From Paenibacillus riograndensis SBR5 (GTDB lineage Bacteria > Bacillota > Bacilli > Paenibacillales > Paenibacillaceae), in NCBI RefSeq assembly GCF_000981585.1, contig NZ_LN831776.1, forward strand, positions 5,253,187-5,317,186: DNA of 64,000 bases. The letters are read 5' to 3'. Each line of letters starts with the position of its first letter. Position 1 is the first letter of the stretch. Below are positions 35,775 through 45,650 of this stretch, in pieces. The notes below the pieces were generated by a model. That model was not told where the DNA came from, searched no databases, and saw only the letters and a program-made list of their open reading frames with translations. The position numbers were made by a program, and so were the translations under genes.

Positions 35775-37330
35775 GCCTGGTTCCCCTGTCTGTCCTTGTC
35801 CGCTTTTTTGCGCACATTGCTTTTGTGTTCCAGACGCGGCCGTATCTTCATAAAATGGATGGGCGACCGGATCAGGGTATCCTTCTGGGCCTGAGGGTCA
35901 AAGGGACCCAAAGGAGACATATACGGAACGCCGAGCGACCGCAGGCCGCATAAATGCGCGACCAGCATCAAGGCCAGAATCGCTATGCCGTACAGGCCCA
36001 TAAACGCGGAAACAAACACTATAACAAAACGCAATAAACGTACAGAAAGCGCCATATTAAAAGCAGGGGTAGTGAAGCTGGAGATCCCCGTTATAGAAAC
36101 CACAATAACCATTGCCGGAGAAACAATGCCCGCCTGTACAGCGGCCTGCCCCAAAACCAGACCTCCAATGATCGAGACGGTCTGTCCGATTGGCGAAGGC
36201 AGGCGGATTCCCGCCTCGCGGATAATTTCAAAGGTAACCTCCATCATCAACGCTTCGACAAAGGCGGGAAAAGGCACCCCTTCCCGTTGTGAAGCCAAAT
36301 TGATGAGCAGCGGAGTAGGAATCATCTCCTGATGAAAATTAAGCGCGGCAACAAAGATGGCGGGACCAAACATCGAAATAAAAAAACAGAGAAAACGCAA
36401 CAAACGGATCAGTGTAGAAATATCAAACCGCTGATAGTAGTCCTCCACGGTATGAAAAAACATAAAAAAAGTTGCAGGGGCTATAAGTACAAAAGGGGTA
36501 CCATCCACGAAAACGGCAATTCTTCCATCCAGCAAATTCCCGGCCACAGTGTCGGGTCGTTCTGTGTTGTACAGTGTCGGGAAAGGGGAGTACCCGCTCC
36601 CCTCAATTAACTGCTCGATGTAACCCGATTCCAGGATGGAATCCACTCTGATCTCCTTCAGCTTCTCCCTCAGCTTCTTGAGGACATCTTCGTCGGCTAT
36701 TCCATGTATATACATAATCGCGATGTTCGTCTGCGTCACAGCACCCAGCTTCATCGGCTCTACCCAAAGATTCGGATTTTTAATTCTTCGCCGGACCAGT
36801 GAAATGTTGACACTAATCGTTTCAGTAAAGCTTGCCTTGGACCCCCGGATGGATACCTGCGTTCCTGCCTCAGAGACCGGACGGACCTCGCCTCCGCTTG
36901 TATCGCCGCTGAGTGCTTCCGGCATGCCTTCAACCAGTACAAGCGTGTTGCCGGACAAAAGGGCTTCAAAGAGTCCGCCTCTGTTTGTGAGCGACTGGCT
37001 TTTACCCGGAGTCAGCGCTTTTTCCTTGATATAGTTAAAAACCTCCTGGCTGGTTGAGAGCTTCTGCCCTTCCTCACTTACGGTTTGAAAAGACATAGCA
37101 TGGGAGATGAAGTCATCCACTAACTCCTTATCCGTGAGGCCTTCCATATAAATAACTGCAACCTGAAGAGCTGCATTTATCAATTTGAAATGGCGGATAA
37201 TCAGATCCATACTGTTCCCCAGTCCTTGCCTGATGTGCTGTAAATCATCCTTCAGATTCCCGGAGAGCGGGGAGCTTGTATTGCTATCAGCCGTTTGTGA
37301 CTGTTTTTTTTCTTTGGTTTGAGCTGCCAT
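35771..37330 (-). CDS. GerAA-type spore germination receptor subunit
   Basis: 519 residues from the ATG at 37330, which has AGGAGG nine bases upstream. A large soluble N-terminal part (SDxxL... GKSQSLTNRGGLFEALLSGN, SFTETISVNISLVRRRIKNP) precedes about five membrane segments; IAPATFFMFFHTVEDYYQRF and PSPIGQTVSIIGGLVLGQAA are family motifs. First gene of the A-C-B receptor operon. Confidence 0.95.
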   Translation of the reverse strand: MAAQTKEKKQSQTADSNTSSPLSGNLKDDLQHIRQGLGNSMDLIIRHFKLINAALQVAVIYMEGLTDKELVDDFISHAMSFQTVSEEGQKLSTSQEVFNYIKEKALTPGKSQSLTNRGGLFEALLSGNTLVLVEGMPEALSGDTSGGEVRPVSEAGTQVSIRGSKASFTETISVNISLVRRRIKNPNLWVEPMKLGAVTQTNIAIMYIHGIADEDVLKKLREKLKEIRVDSILESGYIEQLIEGSGYSPFPTLYNTERPDTVAGNLLDGRIAVFVDGTPFVLIAPATFFMFFHTVEDYYQRFDISTLIRLLRFLCFFISMFGPAIFVAALNFHQEMIPTPLLINLASQREGVPFPAFVEALMMEVTFEIIREAGIRLPSPIGQTVSIIGGLVLGQAAVQAGIVSPAMVIVVSITGISSFTTPAFNMALSVRLLRFVIVFVSAFMGLYGIAILALMLVAHLCGLRSLGVPYMSPLGPFDPQAQKDTLIRSPIHFMKIRPRLEHKSNVRKKADKDRQGNQA

Positions 37331-37393
37331 CAGCAAGCACCTCCTGCACATACTATTTGCCCGCTATCCTTTTTTTATGCAGGTTATGGAAAA

Positions 37394-37432
37394 GAGGCTG
37401 ACCGTGCAGAATTTCTGCATACGGCCAGCCTC
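37394..37432 (-). terminator. Terminator of the ferredoxin-NADP reductase gene
   Basis: GAGGCTGGCCGTATGCAG / CTGCACGGTCAGCCTC hairpin 28 bases after the stop; on the minus strand TTTTCC follows. Confidence 0.85.
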
Positions 37433-37460
37433 AATTCGTGATTCCTTCATTAATAGCCTG

Positions 37461-38501
37461 CTAGTGTCCATCCACTACGCCAAGCGCCTTATTCTTCTCC
37501 TTAAAGCGTTCATTATGCGAGGAGACGTACGCCACCTTCGGGGCATCAGGGTCCATATACAGCTTGGCGCTGTTCAGAGCCAGTACCGCATCAGTGAACG
37601 TTCCGGCGATCAGCCGGACCTTGCTGCTGTAATCCACAAAATCTCCGGCGGCAAAAACACCGGGAAGGTTAGTCTCCAGCCTGCTGCTGACATTGGCCCA
37701 CCATTCGCCCATGTCCAGCCCCCAGTCCTTAAGCGGTCCAAAATCACTCTTCAGCCCGTGATTCACGATCACTGCATCGACCTCAAGCTGCTCGGATTCG
37801 CCGGATTCTATATGGCTTATCGTAACCTGGTCTATCTTCTCCCCGTCGCTGCTATGCAGCTGGCTGACTGTATGCGGGACCCGCACCTGGACCGACGACG
37901 CTTTCATTCGGGCAATGTTCTTCTCATGTCCGCCGAACTGCTCGCGCCGGTGCACAATCGTCACACTTGCGGCAATCGGCTCCAGCTCGTTGGCCCAGTC
38001 CACCGCCGAATCACCGCCGCCGGAGATGAGCACCCGCTTGCCGCGGAAAGGCTCCAGCTCCTGTACAGTATAATGAAGATTCGTTACCTCATAGCGGTCC
38101 GCGCCCTCTATTTCCAGCTTCGCCATTTGCAGGATGCCATACCCTATGGTTAGAATAATTGTACGTGTCCAGTGCCGCTCGCCGGTCGCCGATGTCAGAA
38201 TATAGGTCCCGTCCTCCTGCCGCTCCTGGCCAATAATCTGCTGGCCCAGTACGATGGTCGGATCAAAGGTCCGGGCCTGCTCGGCCAGCTGATCAATCAA
38301 CTTGCGGCAGAGAATCGGAGTAACTCCCCCTACATCCCAGATCATTTTCTCGGGATAGATGAGCATTCTGCCGCCCAGTTCTTCCTTAGCCTCTATCAGC
38401 TTGGTTTTAAGATCCCGCATGCCGCTATAAAAGGCTGTATACATACCGGCAGGACCGCCGCCAATAATCGTCACATCGTATAATTCCAGCTCTTTGCTCA
38501 T
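37461..38501 (-). CDS. Thioredoxin-reductase-type ferredoxin-NADP+ reductase
   Basis: 346-residue flavoprotein like Bacillus YumC. The FAD dinucleotide site is [12 protein letters not shown] (residues 14-25), the NADPH site [14 protein letters not shown], and the second FAD motif FAAGDFVDY near 287. The CxxC redox pair of true thioredoxin reductases is absent, and the C-terminus has the [16 protein letters not shown] segment of this subfamily. GGAGGGG precedes the ATG. It lies 106 bases downstream of the FecCD permease genes on the same strand and could supply electrons for iron release from siderophores; that is inference. Confidence 0.9.
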   Translation of the reverse strand: MSKELELYDVTIIGGGPAGMYTAFYSGMRDLKTKLIEAKEELGGRMLIYPEKMIWDVGGVTPILCRKLIDQLAEQARTFDPTIVLGQQIIGQERQEDGTYILTSATGERHWTRTIILTIGYGILQMAKLEIEGADRYEVTNLHYTVQELEPFRGKRVLISGGGDSAVDWANELEPIAASVTIVHRREQFGGHEKNIARMKASSVQVRVPHTVSQLHSSDGEKIDQVTISHIESGESEQLEVDAVIVNHGLKSDFGPLKDWGLDMGEWWANVSSRLETNLPGVFAAGDFVDYSSKVRLIAGTFTDAVLALNSAKLYMDPDAPKVAYVSSHNERFKEKNKALGVVDGH

Positions 38502-38607
38502 ATCTTCCCCTCCAAGGTGTATTGGTATAGATGGCTAGTTAAGCTAAACTTCTGATCTACTAAAACGGCGCAGGTTTTAGCTCAGCTTATAAATATGCTT
38601 CAGCATG

Positions 38608-39501
38608 CTAAGATTTGGTGCGGGCCAGCAAATAAAGAAAATAAGGCGCACCGATTACCGCGACAACAATACCGGTCGGTATTTCAGACGGCTGCAGAAT
38701 CCGGCGGCCCATGGTATCCGCCGTCAGGACAAGCAAGGAACCCAGCAGTGCCGAAGCAGGCAGCAGCAGCTGATGCTTCGGTCCCACCAGGCGCCGGGCC
38801 AGATGGGGGCCGATCAAGCCCACAAACCCGATTCCCCCGCTTACCGCTACATTGGCCGCTGCCAATCCTACGGCAGCCCCGGGCAGACGGAATTGTTCCT
38901 TGGTTACTGCCGCACCCAACCCGGTTACAGTCTGGTCGCCCAGATTCAACACATTCATGACTCTAGCCTTATAGATCACATAAGGCAGCTGAATGAGAAT
39001 CCAGGGCAGCAGGGACAGCACGAACTTCCAACTGGTTCCCCAGATACTGCCCGCCAGCCAGGTGGCAACAAATTGGTATTTATCCGGATCAAGGCGCAGG
39101 GTCAGCACAATCATCGCTGCACTCATCCCTGCAGCAACCGCTACACCGGTCAGCAGCAGCATAACCATCAATCCCGCTCCGGCATTGATCCCGAGAATAC
39201 CGGGGTCGGCCAGATCATTGCGGAAAACTCCTTGCATCACCGCTCCCGAAACCGCCAGACCAGCTCCAACCAGAATTGAAATCACAATCCGTGGCAGACG
39301 GAAATCGAAAAGAATGAGCTCCTGCTTGTCCGTCCCCCGGCCAAGCAGGGTATGCAGCAGCTCCAGCGGTGTCAAACGTATGTATCCTGTATTCACACTG
39401 ATGATCAGAGCAGCAGCAATCAAGAGCGACAGGATGGCCAGCACTTGAAGTCCGCGCCTGCGTCTAACTTCATCAAAACTTATAGCCGTAGTCCTGCGCA
39501 T
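38608..39501 (-). CDS. FecCD-family iron-siderophore ABC transporter permease
   Basis: 297 residues with about nine membrane segments. LRLPRIVISILVGAGLAVSG, GVFRNDLADPGILGINAGAG and FVGLIGPHLARRLVG are FecCD signatures. The ATG at 39501 has GGGAG eight bases upstream; its start lies two bases after the stop of the sister permease gene. The pair would make a heterodimeric inner-membrane channel. It is intact, unlike its partner. Confidence 0.93.
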   Translation of the reverse strand: MRRTTAISFDEVRRRRGLQVLAILSLLIAAALIISVNTGYIRLTPLELLHTLLGRGTDKQELILFDFRLPRIVISILVGAGLAVSGAVMQGVFRNDLADPGILGINAGAGLMVMLLLTGVAVAAGMSAAMIVLTLRLDPDKYQFVATWLAGSIWGTSWKFVLSLLPWILIQLPYVIYKARVMNVLNLGDQTVTGLGAAVTKEQFRLPGAAVGLAAANVAVSGGIGFVGLIGPHLARRLVGPKHQLLLPASALLGSLLVLTADTMGRRILQPSEIPTGIVVAVIGAPYFLYLLARTKS

Positions 39502-39503
39502 AG

Positions 39504-40568
39504 TCACAGCTCCCTTCTTTCTTTGCGGGCCAGATAGAGAAAGAAAGGCACACCAATCAGTGCAAGAACCGCGCCCAGCGGCGTTTCATGCTGCGGGATA
39601 ACCGTTCTGGCCGCCAGATCAGCAAGCACCACCAGCAGACTGCCCAGCACGGCAGAGCAAGGAAAAATCCACCTGTAATCCACACCGACAAGATACCGCG
39701 TCAAATGGGGGATAATCAGACCAATAAAACCGACGGCTCCAACTACCGATACCGATGAACCGGCAAGAATCAGAACGATCAGAGCGCCAGCCAGCTTCAC
39801 CAGGCCTGTACGCTGCCCAAGGCCTCTGGCAACCTCATCGCCCAGGCTAAGCATGGTAATAGAGCGGGACAACACGATGTCCCCGAGGATCGCCGCAAAA
39901 ACCCAGGGAAACATCACTTTCAGCTGGAACCATTTCGTTCCGGCTTTGCCTCCTGCATACCAAAGGGCCAGATCTTGTCCAATTTTATAATGCAAAGCCA
40001 CGCCTTCGCTTAACGCCGAGAGCAGCGCACTTAAAGCCGCACCGGCCAGCACCAGACGGGCTGGGGTCAATCCGCCTTTAGCCAAGGACCCGACACCATA
40101 CACAATCGCTGCTCCAGCGCCTGCCCCCGCAAAGGAATACAGAATCAAACTCATGAATGGCAGATTCGGCATAAATGCAAAACAAAGCGCCAGCGCAAAC
40201 CCTGCCCCTGAATTAATGCCCATCAGCCCGGAATCCGCAAGCGGGTTGCGGGTCATGCCTTGCATAATCGCTCCTGCCACTGCAAAGCTCGCGCCAATTA
40301 TCACGCCGCCAAGCACGCGGGGCAGCCGGAGCTCCCGGATAATCTAGTGATCCGTAATATCCGGATTGAAATGAAAAACAGCGCCCCATACCACCGGCAG
40401 CTTGATATCCGCAGCCCCGAACGAGACAGATACCGCAATACCCAGCGCCAGGGCAATCAGACCGCCAACCAGGATCAGTGTAGCCGCCCAAGGCCGCGAA
40501 CGAAGCTTCACCTCATTTCGCCGCCAAGGGGACCTGTACCGGCTGCTGTCTGTTGACTCATATCTCAC
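39504..40568 (-). pseudogene. FecCD-family siderophore permease interrupted by an in-frame amber codon
   Basis: The N-terminal 74 codons (to FNPDITDH) and the C-terminal 270 residues (from VLGG) are in the same frame and separated by TAG at 40344-40346, then IIRELRLPR. In the family the position is part of DHxIIRELRLPR, so TAG probably arose from CAG. Downstream motifs QGMTRNPLADSGLMGINSGA and FIGLIIPHLTRYLVG are intact. The start is also odd: the best-placed ATG (40553 region, MSQQTAAG) is in another frame and ends after 17 codons, close to a GTG in the main frame. A Fur box lies just upstream. Confidence 0.88.
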
Positions 40569-40586
40569 ACCTTTTTCTTATGAAAT

Positions 40587-40601
40587 TGATAATCATTATC
40601 A
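40587..40601. promoter_or_regulatory. Fur box
   Basis: TGATAATCATTATCA is a perfect 7-1-7 inverted repeat equal to the Bacillus-type Fur consensus, 19 bases upstream of the siderophore permease frame. Iron-loaded Fur should repress the operon. Confidence 0.92.
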
Positions 40602-40850
40602 TTATAACATTGTAAAGGAAAGAGTTGTATTTTGGCAATGGACAAATACAAGAAAGATTGCAATGCTGTCATTGCTCCAGAATAGAATCAACAGTTGGGG
40701 GGATAAAGTAGAAACGGCTACGCCGTCCTTATTAGGAGCCTATGCTTCCGAAGCAGCGATACAGTGTATCGCTATCAGGTACCCGTTTCAGAGAGAAATA
40801 GAAGGAACATTTATAGCGTGAAGCATAGAAATTCTTATATTTGGAATAAA

Positions 40851-41126
40851 AACGGCTGAGCCGTCCTCCACGGGACAGCGCAGCCGTCTTGGTTCTAGCG
40901 TTGCTTGGAGAACGACTTCCCGTGAACCCTACAACAACTCTTTAAGTGGAAAAAGGGACACTAATTTGCCGGAGGACCCTATCCTCGGGCAGATGAAGTG
41001 GAAAAAGGGACACTAATTCAGCTCATTTCACCATTGTTCAAGAAATGTAGCCCAAATAGGTTTACTTTTTCCACTTCACTCTCAGGATTTCTTAACTTCC
41101 GGAAAAATAAGTTCCCTTTTTCCAAC
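40851..41126. repeat. Intergenic repeat A, copy 2, split by repeat B
   Basis: Matches 24981-25266 closely (AACGGCTGAGCCGTCCTCCACGG; TTTAAGTGGAAAAAGGGACACTAATT twice; inverse CTTTTTCCACTTC). Its final part (GCCTCCTGACGAAGACGCCGGTA) appears beyond 41345, so repeat B copy 4 has inserted into it. The bases 40602-40850 upstream hold no recognised gene. Confidence 0.8.
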
Positions 41127-41345
41127 TATATTAACTGAACTTGTGATTTTTCTATTTGGGATTGGTCGTGACTCCAGAGAATGTTTGGACTTCCAGCCGC
41201 TGTTGTCTGCAGATTTCTTGATTTTGTACCGCCGTTCGCGGTTGAAATCCGCAGACAAAGGCGGACGCTACCGCTCCTCCAGTTCCAAACTTCTCCTCCG
41301 CCACTTTCCCCTTAATTGTAATATTTTCAAGTTCAATTTATATAG
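41127..41345. repeat. MITE-like palindromic repeat B, copy 4 (inserted in repeat A)
   Basis: TATATTAACTGAACTTG at the left and CAAGTTCAATTTATATA at the right. The flanks join into a continuous repeat A when the element is removed, with TA at both borders. The stretch from here to 41672 otherwise contains nothing I recognise. Confidence 0.87.
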
Positions 41346-41672
41346 CGCCTCCTGACGAAGACGCCGGTATGCGAATACTGGCTGGAATGAGGATATCTAG
41401 ACCGGCTACCGCCTCATAACTCGGCCCCCGCCGCCCCAACAGCGGTATTTCTGCCGTTGCTCGTTACAAATTCGTCCAATCACCTTGACGGGTGAATAGC
41501 AACCCTAGGCTTATGGCCGCAGGGATTCTCCACCGCTCCAAAATCAACGGGGGCATGCTGAAGACGGATCGCCCTATTCCTTCGCGAGCTATCCGCAGCC
41601 GTTACGGACAGGAAAGCCGTTATTGAAGGAAGATTCGTCTATACCGCAGGACAAACGGACTGAGTGTGCTTC

Positions 41673-42650
41673 TGTCAATAGAGTGGACACAGTAAAATCA
41701 GTTTGCTAGTGCAAGATTGCTGTAATATAGTTCCTCAAAGCGATCCGGTGAAAGATAACCCAGCTTACTGTGTATTCGTTTTCGGTTATAGAAGAACTCA
41801 ATATACCGAAACAACTGGTTCTGCGCTTCTTTTTGCGTTTGGAATTTTGTACGGTAGATGAGTTCTCGTTTGAGAATACTGTGAAACGATTCAATGCAAG
41901 CATTGTCGTAGCAGTTCCCTCGGCGGCTCATGCTGCGAATCATATGGTATCCCTTGAGCTTTTTCCGGTACTCTACAGAGGCGTACTGACTTCCGCGATC
42001 GGAATGGTGATCAGTCCTTTCCCGGGCTTCTGTGCGCTGTAGGCCTTGTCCAGGGCCGCTGAAACCAATTCGACTTTCATTCGGTTGCCCAGTTGCCAGC
42101 CGACAATCTTGCGTGTGTATAAATCTAAAACGCTCGCTAAATAGACCGTGCCTTGGCGTGTTCGGATATAGGTAATATCCGTGACCCATACTTGGTTGGG
42201 CCTAGTACACACGTCGAAATGTTGGTTTAGCCAATTCGGGGCAATCGAGAAGTCGTGGTTCGAATCAGTCGTCTGAACTTTAAAATTCCCCATTGCTTGG
42301 GAACGAAGATTGTGCTCTCGCATGAGTCAGCCTACCGTTTTCTCTCCCACGGTAAACCCTTCTTGCTGGAGCTTCTTTGTGATTTTGGGGCTACCGTAAA
42401 TTTCACCGTTGTCATGAAAGTGGTATTCAATGCGCTGTACGAGCCGTTCCCGATGCTTCTTGCGCTCACTGGGAGGAGTCGCCCGCCACTTGTAATATCC
42501 ACTTCGGGAGACTCCGAGTACGCTGCACATCTTCTCAATGCGGAACACGGAGCGATGTTCCTCAATAAACTGGAACTTCAGTCCCGGTCTTTGCTGAAGA
42601 TGTGCATTGCCCTTATTTGTCCCTTTTCCCTTTGTTCCAGGCTCCATCAA
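41673..42650 (-). mobile_element. Decayed IS3-family insertion sequence
   Basis: A putative left end (TGTCAATAGAGTGGACAC at 41673) lies 25 bases from the stop of a broken orfB. OrfA and the other terminal repeat are not present, so this is a 5'-truncated remnant. The repeated GGCTCCTGGGTCCG / GGGCTCCTCTGTCCG motifs beyond 42650 belong to some other element. Confidence 0.8.
41698..42650 (-). pseudogene. IS3-family transposase OrfB, with one nonsense codon and one frameshift
   Basis: Three pieces in order make one DDE transposase: CSVLGVSRSGYYKWRATPPS (from 42650 to a TGA at 42327-42329 where GEKTVG-x-LMREHNLRS expects Arg), then FDVCTRPNQVWVTDITYIRT and SVLDLYTRKIVGWQLG, then, after a one-base loss near 42009, HHSDRGSQYASVEYRKKL and CIESFHSILKRELIYRT. 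All rve-type catalytic residues are recognisable but not in one frame, so no functional transposase can be made. Confidence 0.9.
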
Positions 42651-42820
42651 ACGATATAACGGCTCCTGGGTCCGTAACTGCTGAAAAAGTTAGATTTTTG
42701 GAAAAATAAGGGCTCCTCTGTCCGCATCAGTCTGCGGATGGAGCCCAATCCTTCTGCATCGCTTATATCCTGTGCGGTTGCCAAGATATATCCACATTAA
42801 AATTCTTATATTTCAAAAAA

Positions 42821-42848
42821 ATCCGCTTCCCCACAAGGGAAAGCGGAT
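42821..42848 (-). terminator. Terminator of the glycation-type gene cluster
   Basis: ATCCGCTT/AAGCGGAT stem with TCCCTTGTGGGG inside; on the minus strand seven T residues follow. It lies 29 bases after the GntR regulator stop and ends the long cluster. Confidence 0.9.
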
Positions 42849-42877
42849 GAAAGAATCTTTGTCAGTGCTGGAGCACC

Positions 42878-43588
42878 TTATACATGCAGTTTATATTTCT
42901 CGCCGTTGATGATTTGGTTTCCTACATATACGATTTTATCGTTGTTCCCGTATACGACGCCATGGACCAGCAGCAGAGGACTATTCTTGCTGACCTGCAG
43001 ATAGGAAGCCTCCTGCATAGTGGCCCGGCAAATCTCGATCGTACGTTTGGATTTGGATATCTGAATCCCTGTTTTTTCTTTCAAAATTTGAAACAATGAA
43101 TGATCATTCAGGTTCTCTTCCAGCAAAAACGAATATTGAATGGAAAAATAGTTGTTTTCGATAACCATCGGATTGTTGTCCAACAGCCGGAGACGAGAGA
43201 TATAAACGGTTTGACTGCCCGGGGGAAGCTCCAGCTGTTCGAGAATGTCATTGCCGGGGATCATTAGCTCGGAGGCCAGCACCTTCGCACTCGGGACCGC
43301 CCCAATCAGCTTGCTGGCTTCGGTAAAGCTGAGAATCTGGTTTAGATCCTTTGGATATTTGGCCATGGCGACAAATGTACCTTTGCCTTGCCTTTTCTCC
43401 AGCAGTCCTTCGTTCCTCAGCTCATTGGTCGCCCTCCGGACGGTGATTACACTGACTTCATATTTTTGAGCCAACTCCACTTCGGGCAGCAGCTTCTCTC
43501 CAGGCTTCAGCCTTCCTTCGGCAATTTCGTTCTTCAGCTTTTCTTTTAGCTGCTCATACAATGGTGTAGCGATTTTCTCGTCTAACAT
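42878..43588 (-). CDS. GntR/HutC-family transcriptional regulator with UTRA domain
   Basis: 236 residues. The winged helix-turn-helix (residues about 8-75) has ATPLYEQLKEKLKNEIAEGR, ELAQKYEVSVITVRRATNEL and EKRQGKGTFVA. The C-terminal UTRA domain (about 95-232) binds an effector, typically a sugar phosphate in this family, with VYISRLRLLDNNPMVIENNY. Last gene of the cluster and most likely its regulator, analogous to FrlR of the Bacillus fructosamine operon. Its effector may be a phosphorylated Amadori product; that is inference. Confidence 0.9.
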   Translation of the reverse strand: MLDEKIATPLYEQLKEKLKNEIAEGRLKPGEKLLPEVELAQKYEVSVITVRRATNELRNEGLLEKRQGKGTFVAMAKYPKDLNQILSFTEASKLIGAVPSAKVLASELMIPGNDILEQLELPPGSQTVYISRLRLLDNNPMVIENNYFSIQYSFLLEENLNDHSLFQILKEKTGIQISKSKRTIEICRATMQEASYLQVSKNSPLLLVHGVVYGNNDKIVYVGNQIINGEKYKLHV

Positions 43589-43652
43589 AATAGGCGTCCC
43601 CTCATAAACCGGTTTCTTTCCATTTTATGATAACCAATTGTATGCCCAGCGT

Positions 43653-44639
43653 CTAGTGCTCATCGTTGTATAAGTGGCATGAAACACTGTGGTTACCCTG
43701 GGTTTGCAGCAAAATCGGGACCTCTACCGAACATTTGTCCATCCGGTACGGGCAGCGTGTGTGGAAGGAGCATCCGGGAGGAGGATTGGACGGACTTGGC
43801 ACATCCCCTTCTAAAACGATCCGTTCTCTGCTTATTTCGGGATTGGGATTCGGAATCGCTGACAGCAATGCTTTGGTATAGGGATGAAGCGGATTTCCAT
43901 ACAGCTCATTCCGGTCTGTGATCTCAACAATTTTGCCCAAGTACATCACGGCCACCCGGTCGCACAAATGATGAACCACACTCAGGTCATGGGAGATGAA
44001 CAGATAGGTTAATCCCAGCTTCTCCTTCAGCTCTTTCATCAAATTTAATACTTGCGCCCGTACAGAGACGTCCAGGGCGGAAACGGGCTCATCGCAAACG
44101 ATCAGCTTCGGCTCCACCGCCAATGCCCTCGCAATACCGATCCGCTGTTTTTGGCCGCCCGAAAATTCATGCGGAAACCGGTTAACATAATCTTTGTTCA
44201 ATCCGACCAGCTCAAGCAGCTCGTTAATGCGTCTTTCTTTAGCTTCGCCTTGGGCAAGTCCATATATATCCAAAGGTGCGCCAATGATTTCACCGACAGT
44301 CATACGCGGATTTAACGCCGCACCCGAATCCTGAAAAATAATCTGCAGCTCTTTCCTCATCATCCGCTTTTCTTCCTTGCCGTACGCAAGGATGTCTTGT
44401 CCTTCGAAGACAATATTCCCGGAAGTCGGCTCAATTAATCTCAGGATCGAGCGGCCCAATGTGGATTTTCCGCAGCCGCTCTCTCCGACCAGCCCCAATA
44501 TTTCCCCTTTGCGGATATTCAGGCTGATCCCGTCCACCGCTTTGACAACCGGTTTTTTCCGGCTCAGCAGACCCGATTTGGAGGTATAATGTTTTTTCAG
44601 CTCCCGGACTTCCAGCAGATAGGGACTGGGGTTTCCCAT
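43653..44639 (-). CDS. Oligopeptide/dipeptide ABC transporter ATP-binding protein (OppF/DppF)
   Basis: 328 residues from the ATG at 44639. Walker A GESGCGKSTLGRS, Q-loop IIFQDSGAALNPRMTVGEI, signature LSGGQKQRIGIARALA (here FSGGQKQR), Walker B LIVCDEPVSALD, and the C-terminal oligopeptide-specific segment HPYTKALLSAIPNPNP followed by a CSFHTRCPYRMDKC cysteine motif that can bind a [4Fe-4S] cluster in this subfamily. It starts five bases after the OppD-like stop. Confidence 0.94.
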   Translation of the reverse strand: MGNPSPYLLEVRELKKHYTSKSGLLSRKKPVVKAVDGISLNIRKGEILGLVGESGCGKSTLGRSILRLIEPTSGNIVFEGQDILAYGKEEKRMMRKELQIIFQDSGAALNPRMTVGEIIGAPLDIYGLAQGEAKERRINELLELVGLNKDYVNRFPHEFSGGQKQRIGIARALAVEPKLIVCDEPVSALDVSVRAQVLNLMKELKEKLGLTYLFISHDLSVVHHLCDRVAVMYLGKIVEITDRNELYGNPLHPYTKALLSAIPNPNPEISRERIVLEGDVPSPSNPPPGCSFHTRCPYRMDKCSVEVPILLQTQGNHSVSCHLYNDEH

Positions 44640-44644
44640 CGCGT

Positions 44645-45625
44645 TCACCTTCTTTCGATTTTTCCGGAATATAGAAAGCATCTGACTTTGCGTTGATCGA
44701 CCTCATACAGCTCCGGCTTCTCCTGTTTGCATATCTCCTGGGCATAAGGGCATCTAGGCCAAAAGCTGCAGCCTTTGGGGAGGTCATACAGACTGGGAAC
44801 GGAGCCGGGAATCGCCTCAAGCTTATCCTTGGGATCATCAATTTTCGGCAAGGAATTCATCAGGCCTTCCGTATAGGGATGCAGAGGTTTGTTATACAAG
44901 GACTTAACGTCACTGTATTCAACAACTGTTCCTGCATACATGACGATAACATAATCGGCCATTTCAGCGACGACACCCAAATCATGCGTAATCATCATAA
45001 TCGAAGTGTGGAACTTGTCTTTCAGGCTTTTCATCAATTCCAGAATTTGCGCCTGCACGGTAACATCCAGCGCGGTGGTGGGCTCGTCAGCGATCAGCAG
45101 CTCAGGGTTGCAGGAAAGAGCCATGGCAATCATGACCCTTTGCCTCATCCCTCCGCTCAGCTCATGCGGATATTCATCCACTCTTTTATCCGGATCGGGT
45201 ATCCCGACCAGCTTGAGCATTTCGACCGCCCTGCTCCGGGTCGTTTTCTTGTCCAGCTTCTGGTGGGTCCGGATAGCTTCCCCGATTTGATAGCCCACCG
45301 TATATGCCGGATTGAGTGAGGTCATCGGCTCCTGAAAAATGATTGAAATTTCGTTGCCCCGGATCCGGGTCATCTGGCGGTCGTTCAGACCGACCAGATC
45401 CTTCCCCTTGAACAGCACTTGACCATCCACAATTTTGGCTTCAGGCGCCAGCAGCTTTAAAATGGACATCGCAGTCACGCTTTTGCCGCAGCCGGACTCC
45501 CCGACAATTCCCAGCGTTTCACCTTTACGCACTACAAAATCTACACCATTGACAGCGGGAACCTGTTTGTTGAAATGATTGAAATAGGTTTTTAACCCTT
45601 TTACCTCCAGCAGATAATCACTCAT
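44645..45625 (-). CDS. Oligopeptide/dipeptide ABC transporter ATP-binding protein (OppD/DppD)
   Basis: 326 residues. Walker A GESGCGKSVTAMSIL, LSGGMRQRVMIAMALS, Walker B LLIADEPTTALD, and the C-terminal HPYTEGLMNSLPKIDDPKDK and CSFWPRCPYAQEIC segments. Pairs with the OppF-like ATPase to energise the importer made by the permeases at 48798-50636. Confidence 0.94.
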   Translation of the reverse strand: MSDYLLEVKGLKTYFNHFNKQVPAVNGVDFVVRKGETLGIVGESGCGKSVTAMSILKLLAPEAKIVDGQVLFKGKDLVGLNDRQMTRIRGNEISIIFQEPMTSLNPAYTVGYQIGEAIRTHQKLDKKTTRSRAVEMLKLVGIPDPDKRVDEYPHELSGGMRQRVMIAMALSCNPELLIADEPTTALDVTVQAQILELMKSLKDKFHTSIMMITHDLGVVAEMADYVIVMYAGTVVEYSDVKSLYNKPLHPYTEGLMNSLPKIDDPKDKLEAIPGSVPSLYDLPKGCSFWPRCPYAQEICKQEKPELYEVDQRKVRCFLYSGKIERR

Positions 45626-45650
45626 CCTGTTCCCCCCTCACATGAAGCTG

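Noticed and set aside
24900..41355. Recurring 60-70 residue frames starting MDFRPL(L/P)... at 25349, 32912 and 41143
   Set aside because: They lie wholly in repeat B, have no binding site and owe their likeness to the repeat DNA; no codon pattern suggests selection for protein.
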